Origin: Magnetococcales bacterium
Lineage (GTDB): Bacteria > Pseudomonadota > Magnetococcia > Magnetococcales > UBA8363
Length of the DNA: 64,000 nt
Direction of reading: 5' to 3'
Assembly: GCA_015228815.1 (NCBI GenBank)
Contig: JADGCV010000001.1
Location: 186,001-250,000, forward strand
The translations under genes and the position numbers were made by a program. Positions 35,572 to 45,191 of this stretch are shown piece after piece (positions within the stretch are counted from its first letter, which is position 1; each line of letters opens with the position of its first letter). The notes under the pieces were generated by a model that had not been told where the DNA came from, did not search any database, and worked only from the letters and a program-made list of their open reading frames with translations.

Positions 35572-37677
35572 CTAGAATTGTCGTTCGTGAACCCACGAAC
35601 CACCCCCCCATTCAAACAACGTTTCCAAAATGGATCTTCCCCGTGCTGGCAAAACCACAACCCCGCGCCAAGTCCGGTCGATTCCGGGCCATGATTTATC
35701 TTTAATTGAGAAAACAACACGATAAACAGGATTCATGGCCTCGGGCCGTCCCTTCGCGTCCAACCGTGCATCGACCGGTCCGCCATGGATCGAAGCCAAC
35801 TCGGGAAGATCCAGCGTCGTGGATTCAGCTTTGCCAATGGAAACAAGACGCAGGGCAAGCGAAGGAAAGGCGTTTGCCGGAAAATAAAATCGCCCTTCTT
35901 TTCCAAGGGCGACCTCCCGAAGGTTCTCCTCTTTGGCATATCCCAGGATTTGCCATTCGTTGCCCGCCAAGGTCAGCAATGGGAGAACGGTTCCAACCCA
36001 TTCGCCAACATGAAGCGGATCGGCAAGCCACACCACCCGTCCCGTTTCGGGGGCGATCACGGACAGTCGATCTTTTTTTCTCTTGAGTCCCGACCAGACA
36101 ACCTCTTCTCTTCCCTTCTGTTGCAAAAGGTTTGCTCTGAGTTCCAGATTTCCGACCGCCACCAGACTCCATTCCAGACGTCGTTGCAGCACCTCCATTC
36201 TTTTCCGGCTCGACAACAGTTCCAGGTCCAATGCCGGCACGCCAAGGCGAAGCATTTCCTCGCCCCGTTGCACCACCCTGCCCAGGGAAACCCCGAGGTT
36301 CTCGATAATTCCTTCCTGCGGTGCGTAGACCGGACGCAGGATTTCAGGACGTATCACGGCGCCGATCTCGACCGAGGCGGGCCAGGGAACGAGCAACACA
36401 ACCACCACCGCCATCAACCATCCCAACAACCGTCCCGCGACGCGCCCTCCACCCGGATCGGCCATCAAATCACCCCACACCCCCAGTTCCCGCGCCACGG
36501 GACGAAGAACGAACCAGCCCAATTCGACAACGAGCAGGACCAGACCCAGAAGTTTGAAAAAAAGGTGATACACCAGCAGGGCAATGGAGACGAACAGCAG
36601 CAGACGATAGCACCAGGTTGCCCAGGCAAAGGCGATCAGGAAACGGCGCCGCCCCACCGGCCACGGTTCCGGGGGTGGCATTGAAACCCCAAGGACGAGC
36701 CGACGCAACCACCAACACCCCATGGCAAAGGCACGATCATGCAGGTTGGGGATGTCCATGACGTCGCTCAAGAGAAAATAACCGTCAAAACGCATGAAGG
36801 GATTTGAATTGATGGCCAAAGTCATGATCCACGTCGATCCCGCCAACAAGAACAAGGCCTCCCGCACCGGACCGTCCGGCGACAAATTCCACAAGGCGGT
36901 CGCCCAGATGGCCAAACTCAACTCCGCCTTCATCCCTGCCGCGGCAATTTTCAGACGTTGCCGCCGTGAGGAAATTTTCCATGCTTCGCTCAATTCGGTG
37001 TAGAACACCGGCCACATCACCATGAAGGCAACCCCCATCGATGGGACATGAATGCCCAATCGTTTCGCCGCCAGGGCATGTCCCAATTCATGGACCCCCT
37101 TGGCCAGAAGCAGCGCCACCGCCAACAGCATGGCGCCCTCGGGTCCATACACCCGTGGAATCGTATCGATAAAACGATCCCAATGATGCATGGTCATGAA
37201 CCAACCCCACAGCAACATGACCCCCTGAACAACCAAGAACCAGCGCGAAAACAAAAAATCGACCCCAGGGAGAATCCGCCCCAGAAACGGATCGGGGTCG
37301 ATCAATGGAATCCGAAAGAAAAGATAGTGTCCCAGAAACGACCGCCACCATGGCGTCCGACGGGCCGGATTCGATTCCAGCCCCTGAAGGGACAGCAGTT
37401 GATGATCCCTGAGAAAAATGAACAAATCGTAAATTTCCCGGCGTGAAAATCGGGATCCTGTCCGTTTGTCCTCGATGGCGTTCCAAAGCGCCTCAAGGGT
37501 GATGCCCCCCTTCCAATGATTCATCATGTGCAGTTGTCGCGGACCAATGCGAAAAAATCGATGGCGGACGGGATCATGGATGATCCAGGTCGGAGTACCA
37601 TCCAAAGAATCGATCGGACCCGGCACAATGGCCAGGTCTTCCCTCAGGGCCGGAAGGGGACGATGCTTGAATTTCAT
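35572..37677 (-). CDS. M50-type membrane metallopeptidase fused to HlyD-like segment
   Basis: About 701 residues. An N-terminal soluble domain (1-130) precedes a multi-helix membrane region with HELGH (zinc ligands His196, Glu197, His200) and NSNPFMRFDGYFLLSDVMD, whose Asp is the third ligand in this family. The C-terminal 270 residues resemble HlyD-type adaptors: YAPQEGIIENLGVSLGRVVQ and VIAPETGRVVWLADPLHVGE are the two lipoyl-like halves, separated by a coiled coil. Relatives sit with a separate HlyD protein and exporters; here none is adjacent. The substrate is unknown. Confidence 0.85.
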   Translation of the reverse strand: MKFKHRPLPALREDLAIVPGPIDSLDGTPTWIIHDPVRHRFFRIGPRQLHMMNHWKGGITLEALWNAIEDKRTGSRFSRREIYDLFIFLRDHQLLSLQGLESNPARRTPWWRSFLGHYLFFRIPLIDPDPFLGRILPGVDFLFSRWFLVVQGVMLLWGWFMTMHHWDRFIDTIPRVYGPEGAMLLAVALLLAKGVHELGHALAAKRLGIHVPSMGVAFMVMWPVFYTELSEAWKISSRRQRLKIAAAGMKAELSLAIWATALWNLSPDGPVREALFLLAGSTWIMTLAINSNPFMRFDGYFLLSDVMDIPNLHDRAFAMGCWWLRRLVLGVSMPPPEPWPVGRRRFLIAFAWATWCYRLLLFVSIALLVYHLFFKLLGLVLLVVELGWFVLRPVARELGVWGDLMADPGGGRVAGRLLGWLMAVVVVLLVPWPASVEIGAVIRPEILRPVYAPQEGIIENLGVSLGRVVQRGEEMLRLGVPALDLELLSSRKRMEVLQRRLEWSLVAVGNLELRANLLQQKGREEVVWSGLKRKKDRLSVIAPETGRVVWLADPLHVGEWVGTVLPLLTLAGNEWQILGYAKEENLREVALGKEGRFYFPANAFPSLALRLVSIGKAESTTLDLPELASIHGGPVDARLDAKGRPEAMNPVYRVVFSIKDKSWPGIDRTWRGVVVLPARGRSILETLFEWGGGSWVHERQF

Positions 37678-37724
37678 GGACCGGTCCACCCCCTCCCTGG
37701 TTCATCCCTCTTCCTGGAATCTTG

Positions 37725-37750
37725 AGGGGGAGATACCTGGGCCGTTACAA
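37725..37750 (-). repeat. Fragment of the dispersed repeat family (outer end only)
   Basis: On the minus strand TGTAACGGCCCAGGTATCTC matches the outer arm of the palindrome at 52334-52352 and the end of copy F near 59855-59875. The hairpin part is missing. It lies upstream of pyrD. Confidence 0.5.
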
Positions 37751-37838
37751 AATGCCTTTTGCCAATCCGCCCCGTTCGTCGTAACATTCCCATCCTGGTA
37801 ACCTTGCCATGATTCACACTTGATATTCACGGTACACA

Positions 37839-38780
37839 ATGAACATAAAGTCCGATATCCGTGTCACGCTGGCCGGGGTGCCACTGGCCTCTCCCATCGT
37901 TCTTCTTTCCGGCTGTGTCGGATTTTGTGAGGACCTGGCCCGTCTTGAAGGTTTTGATTTCTCCCCCATTGGCGCCGTATTCCTCAAAGGAACCACCCTC
38001 GAGCCCCGGCAAGGCAACCCACCCCCCCGGGTCGTCGAAACCCGTGGCGGAATGTTGAATGCCATCGGCCTGCAAAACCCCGGCGCACGACAGGTCGTTC
38101 AGGAAATCCTCCCCGCCATCCGCCACCTTCCAACCCGCCTGTTCGCCAATATCGCCGGGTCCACCATCGAAGAATATGGCGAAGTGGCCCGCATCTTCGA
38201 TGACAGCCCCATTGATGGCATCGAAATCAATATATCCTGTCCCAACGTCAAGAAAGGTGGCGCCGCCTTCGGTTCCGATCCCATAATTGCCGCACGGGTC
38301 GTGGAAACGGTCAAACGCGCCACAACCAAACCAGTCATCACCAAACTATCCCCCAACGTCACCGACATCACCCTTCTGGCCCGGGCCGTCATCGACGCCG
38401 GCACCGATGCCATCTCCGCCATCAACACCTTGATGGGAATGGCCATCGACCTGGAAAAACGACGTCCCGTCCTCGGCAACGGTCAGGGAGGACTGTCGGG
38501 ACCCGCCATCAAACCGGTCGCCCTGCTTCAGGTCTGGCGCATTTCGCAAATCGCCACCCCCCGGGGTATTCCAATCATCGGTCAGGGGGGAATCGCCTCC
38601 GCCCGCGATGCCATGGAGTTCATCCTCGCCGGCGCCACCGCCATCGGCCTGGGTACCGCCCTGTTCCGAAATCCCATGATGGCTGGAACGTTGTTGACGG
38701 AAATGACCTCCTGGCTGCACCGGTTTGGCGCAAAATCCTTCCATGAACTCATGGGAACGCTCGACACAACATCTGGATAA
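37839..38780 (+). CDS. pyrD: Dihydroorotate dehydrogenase, class 1B type
   Basis: Oxidises dihydroorotate to orotate in pyrimidine synthesis; FMN enzyme with a cytosolic alpha8-beta8 barrel. 313 residues, normal length. NAIGLQNPGARQVVQEILP binds substrate and FMN; the catalytic base is the Cys in INISCPNVKKGGAAFG, which marks class 1 (class 2 uses Ser); the C-terminal GQGGIASARDAMEFILAGAT binds phosphate. Class 1B needs PyrK, which is not adjacent, so its electron partner lies elsewhere. Probably co-transcribed with ispH. Confidence 0.93.
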   Translation: MNIKSDIRVTLAGVPLASPIVLLSGCVGFCEDLARLEGFDFSPIGAVFLKGTTLEPRQGNPPPRVVETRGGMLNAIGLQNPGARQVVQEILPAIRHLPTRLFANIAGSTIEEYGEVARIFDDSPIDGIEINISCPNVKKGGAAFGSDPIIAARVVETVKRATTKPVITKLSPNVTDITLLARAVIDAGTDAISAINTLMGMAIDLEKRRPVLGNGQGGLSGPAIKPVALLQVWRISQIATPRGIPIIGQGGIASARDAMEFILAGATAIGLGTALFRNPMMAGTLLTEMTSWLHRFGAKSFHELMGTLDTTSG

Positions 38781-38827
38781 GAAATATAATTAACAATATA
38801 AATAATAGTCAGCACGAAGGAATCCAT

Positions 38828-39766
38828 ATGCATGTCATATTGGCGCAGCCAAGAGGTTTTTGTGCCGGGGTGGAACGGGCCATCGCCATCGTCGAAAAAG
38901 CCCTCGAAGTCTACGGCGCCCCTCTCTATGTCCGGCATGAAATCGTCCATAACCGTTGGGTCGTCGATTCCCTGAAAAGAAAGGGGGCCGTGTTCGTGGA
39001 CGAACTGATCCACGTCCCCGATGGCGCCACGGTCATTTTTTCCGCTCATGGCGTCTCCAAGGCGGTCGCCGCCGAAGGACAACGCCGTCCCTTGCGGGTA
39101 TTGGACGCAACCTGCCCTCTGGTCGAAAAAGTTCACCGGCAAGCGGTCCGCCTGAACAATGACGGTTACCGCGTCATCCTCATCGGGCACCCCGGCCATC
39201 CCGAGGTCGAAGGAACCGTCGGACAACTTCCTCCCGGAAGCATGGAGGTGATCCGCGACGAGGATGCCGTATCCTCCCTGCCCGAAGATGACCATGAAAA
39301 AGTGGCCTACATCACCCAAACCACCTTGTCCCTGGATGAAACCGTCAAGGTAGTCGATCGCCTTCGCGACCGCTTTCCCTCCATTCGTTCCCCTGGCCGG
39401 GAAGACATCTGCTATGCCACCCAGAACCGACAGAATGCCGTCAAGGCCCTGGCCCGGCGTTGTGACCTGATCCTGGTATTGGGCGCACCAAACAGCAGTA
39501 ATTCCAACAGACTGCGTGAAGTTGCCGAACGCGAGGGAACCAAAGCCCATCTGATCGAATCGGCGGACGATGTCCAAATGGCATGGCTCGACGGCGTCAC
39601 AACCCTTGGAATCACCGCCGGAGCCTCCGCCCCCGAAATCCTGGTCGAAGGATTGCTGAACCATTTGGGCATCGACGATCGAATGGTTGAAATTCTCTCG
39701 GTCAGCGAAGAAAATCTGGTCTTTCCCCTGCCACGAGAATTGATGCAATCGACCAATAGCAGGTGA
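38828..39766 (+). CDS. ispH: 4-hydroxy-3-methylbut-2-enyl diphosphate reductase
   Basis: Last enzyme of the non-mevalonate isoprenoid pathway, converting HMBPP to IPP and DMAPP with a [4Fe-4S] cluster. 312 residues. Cluster Cys are in QPRGFCAGVERA, LDATCPLVEKVHRQA and DLILVLGAPNSSNSNRL (substrate loop), with ITAGASAPEILVEG near the end; the third Cys is in EDICYATQNRQNAV. It lies between pyrD and a PilZ-like gene on the same strand. Confidence 0.97.
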   Translation: MHVILAQPRGFCAGVERAIAIVEKALEVYGAPLYVRHEIVHNRWVVDSLKRKGAVFVDELIHVPDGATVIFSAHGVSKAVAAEGQRRPLRVLDATCPLVEKVHRQAVRLNNDGYRVILIGHPGHPEVEGTVGQLPPGSMEVIRDEDAVSSLPEDDHEKVAYITQTTLSLDETVKVVDRLRDRFPSIRSPGREDICYATQNRQNAVKALARRCDLILVLGAPNSSNSNRLREVAEREGTKAHLIESADDVQMAWLDGVTTLGITAGASAPEILVEGLLNHLGIDDRMVEILSVSEENLVFPLPRELMQSTNSR

Positions 39767-39770
39767 CAGA

Positions 39771-40127
39771 ATGATGATGACAACCTCGCAAAAACCGCAA
39801 AACAGCCTCATCGAGCGAATTTCCAGCCGCCTGGATCACCGCGAACCCGCCATGCTCAGGTTTGGAAAAGAACGTTTTCCCGTTGAACTCCAGGATATTG
39901 GTGTCGCAGGCTTTGGACTCGATGCCCTGGTTGGCCTGGACATTGATGACCTGGTGGAATTGGAGGTTTCCAGTGACGGCGGCATGGATATCTATCGATG
40001 CAAGGTCGTCTTCTGCCGTCGCAAGGGACACATTTTCCGCATCGGATTGGAAATCATCGAACAAGAACCCGATCTTGTTTTTCTGACCCATGAGGGTGAA
40101 GAATACACGCAACTCGAAACTCTTTGA
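39771..40127 (+). CDS. PilZ-like domain protein
   Basis: A 118-residue single-domain protein with the beta-barrel pattern of PilZ domains: RLDHREPAMLRFGKERFPVE, then LQDIGVAGFGLDALVGLDI in the place of the D/NxSxxG motif, and KVVFCRRKGHIFRIGLEII. The Arg pair expected for c-di-GMP binding is not clear, so ligand binding is doubtful. AGGTGA lies at the ispH stop four to seven bases upstream of three consecutive ATG codons. Followed by a strong terminator. Confidence 0.65.
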   Translation: MMMTTSQKPQNSLIERISSRLDHREPAMLRFGKERFPVELQDIGVAGFGLDALVGLDIDDLVELEVSSDGGMDIYRCKVVFCRRKGHIFRIGLEIIEQEPDLVFLTHEGEEYTQLETL

Positions 40128-40151
40128 TCTTTTCTTCTCTTGATAAAAAAA

Positions 40152-40173
40152 AGAGCGCACCAAGGTGCGCTCT
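40152..40173. terminator. Strong bidirectional Rho-independent terminator
   Basis: AGAGCGCACC (40152-40161) pairs with GGTGCGCTCT (40164-40173); an A run precedes and a T run follows, so it can terminate both the PilZ-like gene and the convergent lipoprotein gene. Confidence 0.92.
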
Positions 40174-40201
40174 TTTTTCATCAACAACGAATACGACCAA
40201 C

Positions 40202-43200
40202 CTACCGGGCGGAAAAGGTACCCTTGACCCGTGAAAAGTTGGAAACATTGCTCGCAGGACCGATACCGGTGAAGGTGGGTCCGGACAGATCGACCGAATA
40301 ATAATAGTTGCCCACCGCGCTCGTGCCGTTGAGCGATTGGGCCAGGATGGAATTGCCGTGGGTCGAGGCAATGTTGAACAACTGGGCAATCCGCACTTTG
40401 AGATCGGCACTGAGACTCGACTGGTTGGACCCCGAGGAAGTCACCAACAGATTGGAAACGGCGGCATTAGACAAGGTGGCACTGCCAGCCGAAGTCGCCG
40501 CCCGGGTATAGTAACTCACCGAAGCGGAAGAGGGACTCGTCAAGGTCAACGTCGTCCCATTGCTGCTGTAAGGAAGGCTGAAGGTCGCGGAAATTTTCCG
40601 TTCTCCCGATGTCCTTTCGCCATCGCTGCCATCCAGAAGGGTCATGGTCACCCCCAAAGACCCACTCCCCGAAGGAATGTTGCTCAAAGTAAAGTTCAAC
40701 ACCGGCGGGGTGGCGGAAGAAGAGGTGGTGGAACTGGCCAGAAGAGACAGATTGGACGCGCTGACCGACACCGAAGAGGGCAACGAAACGATCAGCTCCC
40801 CACCAGAGATGGAAGGGGTGGCAGGAGTCAGGGTCGTCGCGGTGTTGCTGGGGTAATCGGTCAAGGTGATGGAGTTGAGCGGTACCCAGAAGGCAGAGGT
40901 CGATGCGGAAGGAGAAGCGGAAGCAGAGGCCGAAGCAGAGGCCCTTGCCGCAGCCGAGGCGGAAGCGACCGCCGCAGCGGAAACCGCCGCACTGACAAAG
41001 ATTGCGTTTGCATGAGCAACATTGCCTGAATAGGAGGCGACCTTGGTGGAATCAGTAAGATTGGCCGCCAGGGTACTGTTGACCATCAACGGACGGGCAC
41101 CGACCGCCATCGTCGTCGAAAGTTGATTGGAAATTCCAAGATCGGCCAAGCTGCTGACACCGAGAACGGCCATCGCAGTGGTCTGGGCAAGCTGCCATTG
41201 AGTGACCGCGATACCGCTTGGTTTGACGTTGTCGAAGGTGGCGGTAGCGCCGGAATGGACCCCGGTGACCGACGATTTGATCGCGTTGAGCGCGGAACGC
41301 TGCGTACCGGTGGTATCGGTGATTTTCAGACCCCCCGAGGAAAATACCTCGTTGAGGACAAAAAGTGCGTTGCTCTGGACAAACGAACGAACGTTGGCCA
41401 TGTCGAAACCGGTGATCCCGGAGGAAACCGTGGCAGTGCTGCCGTCCGCCTTCCTCATGTTTCCATCGAGAGAATCATCGGAAAGGTCCTGACCAAGAGA
41501 CATGAACAGCTTGCCAATGTTGCTGCTGCTGACACTGCCAGCGGTACTGGCGGTACGACGGACGGTTTCGGACAGGGCTTCACTGGCCTGGATGAAAGTC
41601 GCCAGATTGGACGCCCCCAGATTGGCGGTGATGGGATTGAAATCATCGGTGGAAGTACCGTCGGTATTGGAATCAACCCCGAAACCGAAAACAGATAGAA
41701 CCGCGGTCGCCTTGGTCTTGAGTTGGGTCGAGATGTTGCTGGTAGTGATTTGAGCCTCGGCCAGGTTGCCCTTGTCGCCGACGAGGGCATAGTAGATGAG
41801 GGTGGAGAATGGCGAAATGTTGGCGACGCTCTGGCTGGTCGTGCCGATGATGGAACGCATGTTGGTCTGGGGCATCGTACCGCCGGTGTTGCTATGCACC
41901 GAGTCGGTGCCGCCCGAAAGATCGATGGCCAGAGGTGGCGTGCAGGAGCCGATATTCAGGGTGAACTGGGCATTGGAATTGGTGGTGGTCGCAGCAGCCG
42001 AACATTCGGTGCCATTGGCATTATACACCTTGATGGAGGCGCTCGACACCGGCCCTTCGATCGCGGTTCCACCGACCGTGATGGAACTCGTCGTCGTGGT
42101 GGCGCTGGTCGAACTGGTGGCGGAAAGGGCGGCACTGACGTTGCCCGAGTAGGTCGCGACCTTCGAGGAGTCAGCCACGGAGGATGCCAAAGTCGAATTC
42201 ACCGCCTTGGAACCGCGGGAACTGATCGTCTGAGTCGTGGTCAATTCCGTGGAAATACCCAGGTCCGAAAGCGCGGAGACCCCCAGAAGGGCAATCGCGG
42301 TCTTTTTGGCGTCGGACCATTGGGAAACCACGGTGGAACTCGGCTTGACGCTGTCGTAACTGGTCGTCGCCGTGCCGCTGACACCGGCAACGGCGGTCTT
42401 CAGGGCCGACAGAGCGCTGGTCTGAGACCCGGTCTGATCGGTGATGTTGAGGCCGGTGGTGGAAAAGATTTCGTTGAGGACGAAAAGGGCATTGGAGCGG
42501 GCATAGGCGCGGACACTGGACGTGTCGAAGCCGGTAATGCCGGAAGAAACGGTGGTGGAGGTCCCATCCGTTTTCTTCATGTTGCCGTCAAGGGTATCGT
42601 CGGAAAGATCCTGGCCCAGGGTCTTGAGAATGGCGGTGATGTTGGTGGAACTGACACCACCGGCCGCCTTGGCGGTACGACGGACGGTTTCGGAAAGGGC
42701 TTCGCTGGCCTGAACGAACGTGGCGATGTTGGCGTTACCCAAAGAGGCGCTGACCGGATTGAAGCCGCTGCTCGTCGAACCGTCGGTGCCGGAATCGATG
42801 CCAAAGCCGAAGGCGCTGATTACCGAAGCCGCCTGCGACGTAATGGCGCTGGAGGTGTTGGTCGTCGTCAGACCGGCGTCGGTCAGGTTGGTTTTGTCCT
42901 TGAGAAGGGCATGATAGATCAGGGTCGAGAACGGCGAAATGTTGGCCTTGGAGGAAGCGCTGCTGGCGACGATGGAGCGCATGATGGCGGTGGGAACCGT
43001 CACCCCAGCGGAGGAGTGCAATGTATCGGTTCCGCCCGAAAGTTCCAGCACCAGAGGATAGGTGCAAGAACTGCCGTAGACCGTGAAGGTTGCATCGGAG
43101 TTGGTTGTGACCGCCGCCGCGGAACACTGCGTCCCTCCCGCGTTGTACACCTTGATCGAGCCGTTTTTAACCGGGCCATCGACCGCAAGCCCCCCCACTC

Positions 43201-43291
43201 CAGTAGCGGAACTGCCGCCACCGCCGCCGCAAGCGGCGACGCCAAGAGTGAACAGGGCGGACAGGGCCAGAATACTCGTGCTTTTGATCAT
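40202..43291 (-). CDS. Large surface lipoprotein with internal tandem duplication
   Basis: A 1029-residue probable outer-membrane lipoprotein. Signal peptide MIKSTSILALSALFTLGVAA with lipobox Cys21 followed by a Gly run. Two homologous units of about 370 residues start at about 37 and 411 (VDGPVKNGSIKVYNAGGTQC and VEGPVSSASIKVYNANGTEC); both contain ISPFSTLIY, QASEALSETVRRTA and LGQDLSDD.LDGNM. A low-complexity Ala/Ser stretch (about 780-810) precedes a different C-terminal domain. I start it at 43291 rather than 32 codons upstream because the signal peptide begins there. No function assigned. Confidence 0.85.
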   Translation of the reverse strand: MIKSTSILALSALFTLGVAACGGGGGSSATGVGGLAVDGPVKNGSIKVYNAGGTQCSAAAVTTNSDATFTVYGSSCTYPLVLELSGGTDTLHSSAGVTVPTAIMRSIVASSASSKANISPFSTLIYHALLKDKTNLTDAGLTTTNTSSAITSQAASVISAFGFGIDSGTDGSTSSGFNPVSASLGNANIATFVQASEALSETVRRTAKAAGGVSSTNITAILKTLGQDLSDDTLDGNMKKTDGTSTTVSSGITGFDTSSVRAYARSNALFVLNEIFSTTGLNITDQTGSQTSALSALKTAVAGVSGTATTSYDSVKPSSTVVSQWSDAKKTAIALLGVSALSDLGISTELTTTQTISSRGSKAVNSTLASSVADSSKVATYSGNVSAALSATSSTSATTTTSSITVGGTAIEGPVSSASIKVYNANGTECSAAATTTNSNAQFTLNIGSCTPPLAIDLSGGTDSVHSNTGGTMPQTNMRSIIGTTSQSVANISPFSTLIYYALVGDKGNLAEAQITTSNISTQLKTKATAVLSVFGFGVDSNTDGTSTDDFNPITANLGASNLATFIQASEALSETVRRTASTAGSVSSSNIGKLFMSLGQDLSDDSLDGNMRKADGSTATVSSGITGFDMANVRSFVQSNALFVLNEVFSSGGLKITDTTGTQRSALNAIKSSVTGVHSGATATFDNVKPSGIAVTQWQLAQTTAMAVLGVSSLADLGISNQLSTTMAVGARPLMVNSTLAANLTDSTKVASYSGNVAHANAIFVSAAVSAAAVASASAAARASASASASASPSASTSAFWVPLNSITLTDYPSNTATTLTPATPSISGGELIVSLPSSVSVSASNLSLLASSTTSSSATPPVLNFTLSNIPSGSGSLGVTMTLLDGSDGERTSGERKISATFSLPYSSNGTTLTLTSPSSASVSYYTRAATSAGSATLSNAAVSNLLVTSSGSNQSSLSADLKVRIAQLFNIASTHGNSILAQSLNGTSAVGNYYYSVDLSGPTFTGIGPASNVSNFSRVKGTFSAR

Positions 43292-43801
43292 AATGTAGGT
43301 TCCCCAGTGCTGATTAAAGTGAAAAAAGTCAGGTCGCGGACAAACACAAGGCTTCCCCATGGCCAAGCGAAGATACGAACCATTCACCCACTGTCACCCA
43401 GGTCGATCAGGTGGCCCGCGGCAACGTTTCAAATCGGTGTTGGGACAAAAACGAAATACCGGATCGTATCCGGCATCCGGCTCGTGGAAAAATCGCCTGA
43501 TGCCCCGAAGCGGGCCCGGAACAAGGTAGCACCCCTCCTAAAATAACACCATGCTTACGTGATCCTAGTGGATCGATCCAATTCTGTCCAGAACTTTTCC
43601 TGAATCGGTCAAGAATCATGGCCCCAACGGCTCTGCTCCAAACGTATTCGAAGAAAATTCCCTTGATGAAGGTCGTATTTTTTATTAATTTCGATGCGAA
43701 TATCTTCGTGTTTCGTTCCGGGAAACCCCGACGCCGTCAATTCGGTCAGGTTTCCTCATACGAATCTCGATTCGACCCATCGGCAGGGACACATTGCCAT
43801 C
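43292..43801. other. Intergenic region between divergent lipoprotein genes
   Basis: About 510 bases with no convincing gene; frames on both strands are short or shadows. It must hold the divergent promoters. The stretch around 43660-43710 is more AT-rich. No riboswitch or operator could be recognised. Confidence 0.4.
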
Positions 43802-44455
43802 ATGCCAACCCGAACCGCGCCCACTGCGTACCGTTTGCCGGCATCCCTGTTCCGAACCGCGACACGGGTCATCGGGGTGGCGCTGCCGTTGCTTTCGGGA
43901 TGCGCCACCGTTCCCGCCAACATTGATCATGCCTGCATCCTTCTGGACGATCGCGAGGATTGGTTCGAAAGCCTGAGGGCGACCGAGAAAAAGTGGGGCA
44001 TCCCCATGCACGTCCAATTGGCCATCATCCACCAGGAATCGAAATTCCGCCCGGATGCCCGTCCCCCGCGAAAACGATGGCTCGGTTTCATACCAGGCCC
44101 GAGAATTTCGAGCGCCTTCGGCTATGCCCAGGCCCTGGACGGAACCTGGGACTGGTACAAGACGAAGACCGGAAATTCCGGCGCCGACCGCGATGATTTC
44201 GAAGATGCCGTCGATTTTATCGGATGGTATGCCGACATCAGCCACAAAACCCTGGGACTGTCCATGGATGACGCCAGAACACACTATCTGGCCTACCATG
44301 AAGGCCACGGCGGCTACAAGAACAAAACCCACCTGGCCAAGAAATGGCTCCTTGATGTCGCCGACAAGGTTGCCCGACGGGCGCGCGAATACAAAAGCCA
44401 GTTGCAAAAGTGCCGTCAATCCTTCGAGCACCGCTCCTCCCCGTCCCTTTTTTAA
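43802..44455 (+). CDS. Transglycosylase SLT-like lipoprotein
   Basis: A 217-residue lipoprotein. The signal peptide ends in the lipobox LPLLSGC. The domain has the lysozyme-like catalytic Glu in LAIIHQESKFRPDARPP, then ISSAFGYAQALDGTWDWYK and YLAYHEGHGGY, as in a conserved group of short SLT-type proteins. It should cut or bind peptidoglycan from the outer membrane. I start it at MPTRTAPTAYRL (43802), 36 codons inside the longest frame, because the signal peptide begins there. The C-terminus is basic and helical. Confidence 0.88.
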   Translation: MPTRTAPTAYRLPASLFRTATRVIGVALPLLSGCATVPANIDHACILLDDREDWFESLRATEKKWGIPMHVQLAIIHQESKFRPDARPPRKRWLGFIPGPRISSAFGYAQALDGTWDWYKTKTGNSGADRDDFEDAVDFIGWYADISHKTLGLSMDDARTHYLAYHEGHGGYKNKTHLAKKWLLDVADKVARRAREYKSQLQKCRQSFEHRSSPSLF

Positions 44456-44656
44456 GAGTTTTCTTATCCTCTGCCTCCTTGCCCCATCCCCGGCCCTGTC
44501 CAGTGATACGGCTCATTTTAAAATTTGTTTGGACGGTAACGAAACGGACTGGTGCAAAGTCCATGGTTGCGTGTAGTATGGTTTCGGTGAATAGGACCTG
44601 CCGATCCATTGAATACTGGATGGTCGTCAGGTCAAGACTTGTTCGAGGGGGGCGCC

Positions 44657-44980
44657 GTGGACAAGGTTTTCGTTGGCAATCTGCCGTTCGAGGCTACCGA
44701 GGTGGAATTGCACCATTTTTTTTCCACCGGCCTGGTCGTCGGCGTCGTCAAGGTTGTGCGTGACCGGGAAACGGGTCGGTCGCGTGGATTCGCCTTCGTG
44801 GAGGTCGAAGACCCTGAAAAGATGATCATACTGTTCAACGGTCGCCAACTCGATGGCCGTGTACTCAAGGTGGACCGCGCCCGGGAGCGTCCCGACCGGA
44901 CCCAGGGGCCCAACCGAGGCGTCGGCGCCCGCCTTTTCCGCCGGGCCCGCGTGCATGCCTCCATCGATGGCGATCCATGA
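44657..44980 (+). CDS. RRM-domain RNA-binding protein
   Basis: A 107-residue bacterial RRM protein of the kind found in cyanobacteria and many proteobacteria. RNP2 is VFVGNLPF and RNP1 is RGFAFVEV; an Arg-rich tail follows (RARERPDRTQGPNRGVG). I chose the GTG at 44657 because GAGGGGGG lies six bases upstream and the domain starts at once; the longer frame adds 16 unlike residues. Its RNA targets are unknown. It stands alone between the SLT lipoprotein and the LysR genes. Confidence 0.92.
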   Translation: MDKVFVGNLPFEATEVELHHFFSTGLVVGVVKVVRDRETGRSRGFAFVEVEDPEKMIILFNGRQLDGRVLKVDRARERPDRTQGPNRGVGARLFRRARVHASIDGDP

Positions 44981-45191
44981 AAGGAAACCGAATTGACTCT
45001 TGGAAAAGAATGATTGATTATTCAGATGATTGAAATGTAACAGGCGGTCGCACAAACATAACCATAAAAAGCCGACCCATGCCATCGATATGATGGTTGT
45101 TCACGATCAACTGCTGCTATTGCATTACGCTGTGACATCAAAGCGTTTGGGGGGAGGGCGATAGGGCTACCGGATGGTTCAGGTAACTCCA

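Noticed and set aside
41723-43546. 607-residue plus-strand frame
   Set aside because: Antisense to the tandem lipoprotein gene; Gly/Arg-rich shadow of its Ser/Thr/Ala codons.
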